Shown here piece by piece: positions 13,394 through 13,898 of a stretch of 13,898 nt of DNA. The first letter of the stretch is position 1. Each line of letters begins with the position of its first letter. The notes beneath the pieces are model-generated. The model ran no database searches. It saw only the letters and a program-made list of their open reading frames with translations, and was not told the DNA's origin. Location of the stretch: contig JADHYL010000011.1 of the NCBI GenBank assembly GCA_016782495.1, positions 1 to 13,898 on the forward strand. Reading direction: 5' to 3'. A program made the position numbers and the translations under genes. This DNA is from Candidatus Omnitrophota bacterium (GTDB taxonomy: Bacteria; Omnitrophota; Gorgyraeia; JABMRN01; RBG-13-46-9).

Positions 13394-13898
13394 GTCACAA
13401 TCTCTGCTTTTTCGCCGTTAATAATTATCGTGTGTTCAAAATGCGCCGAACACATTCCGTCTTTCGTTACGGCTGTCCAGCCGTCACTTAATATTTCAAT
13501 CTCACTCGTGCCGGCATTTACCATCGGCTCTATAGCCAAAGCCATGCCGTTTTCAAGAATCATGCCCTTGTGGGGTCCTCCGAAATTCGGGACCTCCGGT
13601 TCCTCGTGAATACTCTTGCCTATCCCATGCCCGACAAATGCCCTGACTACGCTAAAATGGCGAGATTCTACAAAGGACTGCACAGCCCACGAAATATCCC
13701 CGACGCAGTTGCCGGCCTTGGCGGCTTCTATGCCTTTTTGAAGAGCAATTTCTGTGACGGCCACGAGCCTCCGGGCCTCTTCTTGGGCCTGTCCCACTAT
13801 CAGGGTTTTGGCGGCATCTGCGTAAATACCTTTAAATTCCACCCCCACGTCCAGGCTAATAATGTCTCCGGACCTGAGGACTTCGTTTTCGCTGGGTA
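13390..13898 (-). CDS. map: Methionine aminopeptidase type I, C-terminal part (N-terminus beyond window edge)
   Basis: This enzyme removes the initiator methionine from nascent proteins. About 169 residues are visible from the window edge: a frame beginning PSENEVLRSGDIISLDVGV, which extends upstream of the GTG at 13848 that might be mistaken for a start. The metal ligands are present: Asp in SLDVGV, Asp in YADAAKT, His in VGHGIGKSIHEEP, Glu in IEPMVN, and Glu in SAHFEHT. Type I enzymes are about 250-265 aa, so roughly 85 residues are missing. Location before infA and rpmJ is the common secY-adk-map-infA arrangement. Confidence 0.97.
   Translation of the reverse strand, partial: PSENEVLRSGDIISLDVGVEFKGIYADAAKTLIVGQAQEEARRLVAVTEIALQKGIEAAKAGNCVGDISWAVQSFVESRHFSVVRAFVGHGIGKSIHEEPEVPNFGGPHKGMILENGMALAIEPMVNAGTSEIEILSDGWTAVTKDGMCSAHFEHTIIINGEKAEIVT

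Overview
The window reads as a chromosomal segment of a Gram-negative-type, probably deep-branching bacterium. Every convincing gene lies on the minus strand. Bacterial identity is clear from the alpha-operon order map-infA-rpmJ-rpsM-rpsK-rpsD-rpoA-rplQ, from zinc-ligand (C+) versions of L36 and S4, and from strong Shine-Dalgarno (SD) sequences. An LpxL-type acyltransferase suggests an outer membrane with lipid A-like or other acylated lipids. The mix of a LeuC/LeuD-type split dehydratase, an AlaC/DapL-type aminotransferase and a UgtP-like glycosyltransferase beside an acyltransferase fits uncultured phyla such as Omnitrophota. That placement is inference from memory, not shown by the sequence.

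Right end, in transcription order (13898 down to about 9950): methionine aminopeptidase (N-terminus outside the window), IF-1, L36, S13, S11, S4, RNA polymerase alpha and L17. Gaps are -4 to +13 nt. The operon ends at a canonical intrinsic terminator with an 11-bp perfect stem and T-tract at 9954-9987. L17 carries an unusual tail of about 89 residues rich in Lys, Glu and Pro.

The 691-nt gap at 9320-10010 holds no believable gene. Two large imperfect foldbacks fill much of it (about 9379-9553 and 9606-9873), and a GC-rich REP-like hairpin sits near the apex of the second. A possible promoter for the next operon lies at its left end.

Centre (9319 down to 3007): class I aspartate/prephenate-type aminotransferase, aconitase/isopropylmalate-isomerase-family large and small subunits, isocitrate dehydrogenase (TTG start), malate dehydrogenase, and an AlaC/DapL-type aminotransferase. 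The dehydrogenase between leuD and mdh has the residues of isocitrate dehydrogenase, not isopropylmalate dehydrogenase. The block is therefore better read as a 2-oxoglutarate/oxaloacetate/amino-donor hub than as leuCDB. The icd-mdh gap carries a short CGTCCTTCGT-type repeat in both orientations, and one copy forms the last codons of icd.

Left end (2937 down to 1): UgtP/MGDG-synthase-like glycosyltransferase (GTG start), LpxL/HtrB-like acyltransferase, DPM1-like family 2 glycosyltransferase, and the N-terminal third to half of protein-L-isoaspartate methyltransferase. These four are packed as an envelope-lipid operon with pcm trailing. Hairpins separate mdh from alaC and alaC from ugtP. I saw no frameshifts, tRNA, rRNA, CRISPR, transposase or phage genes.
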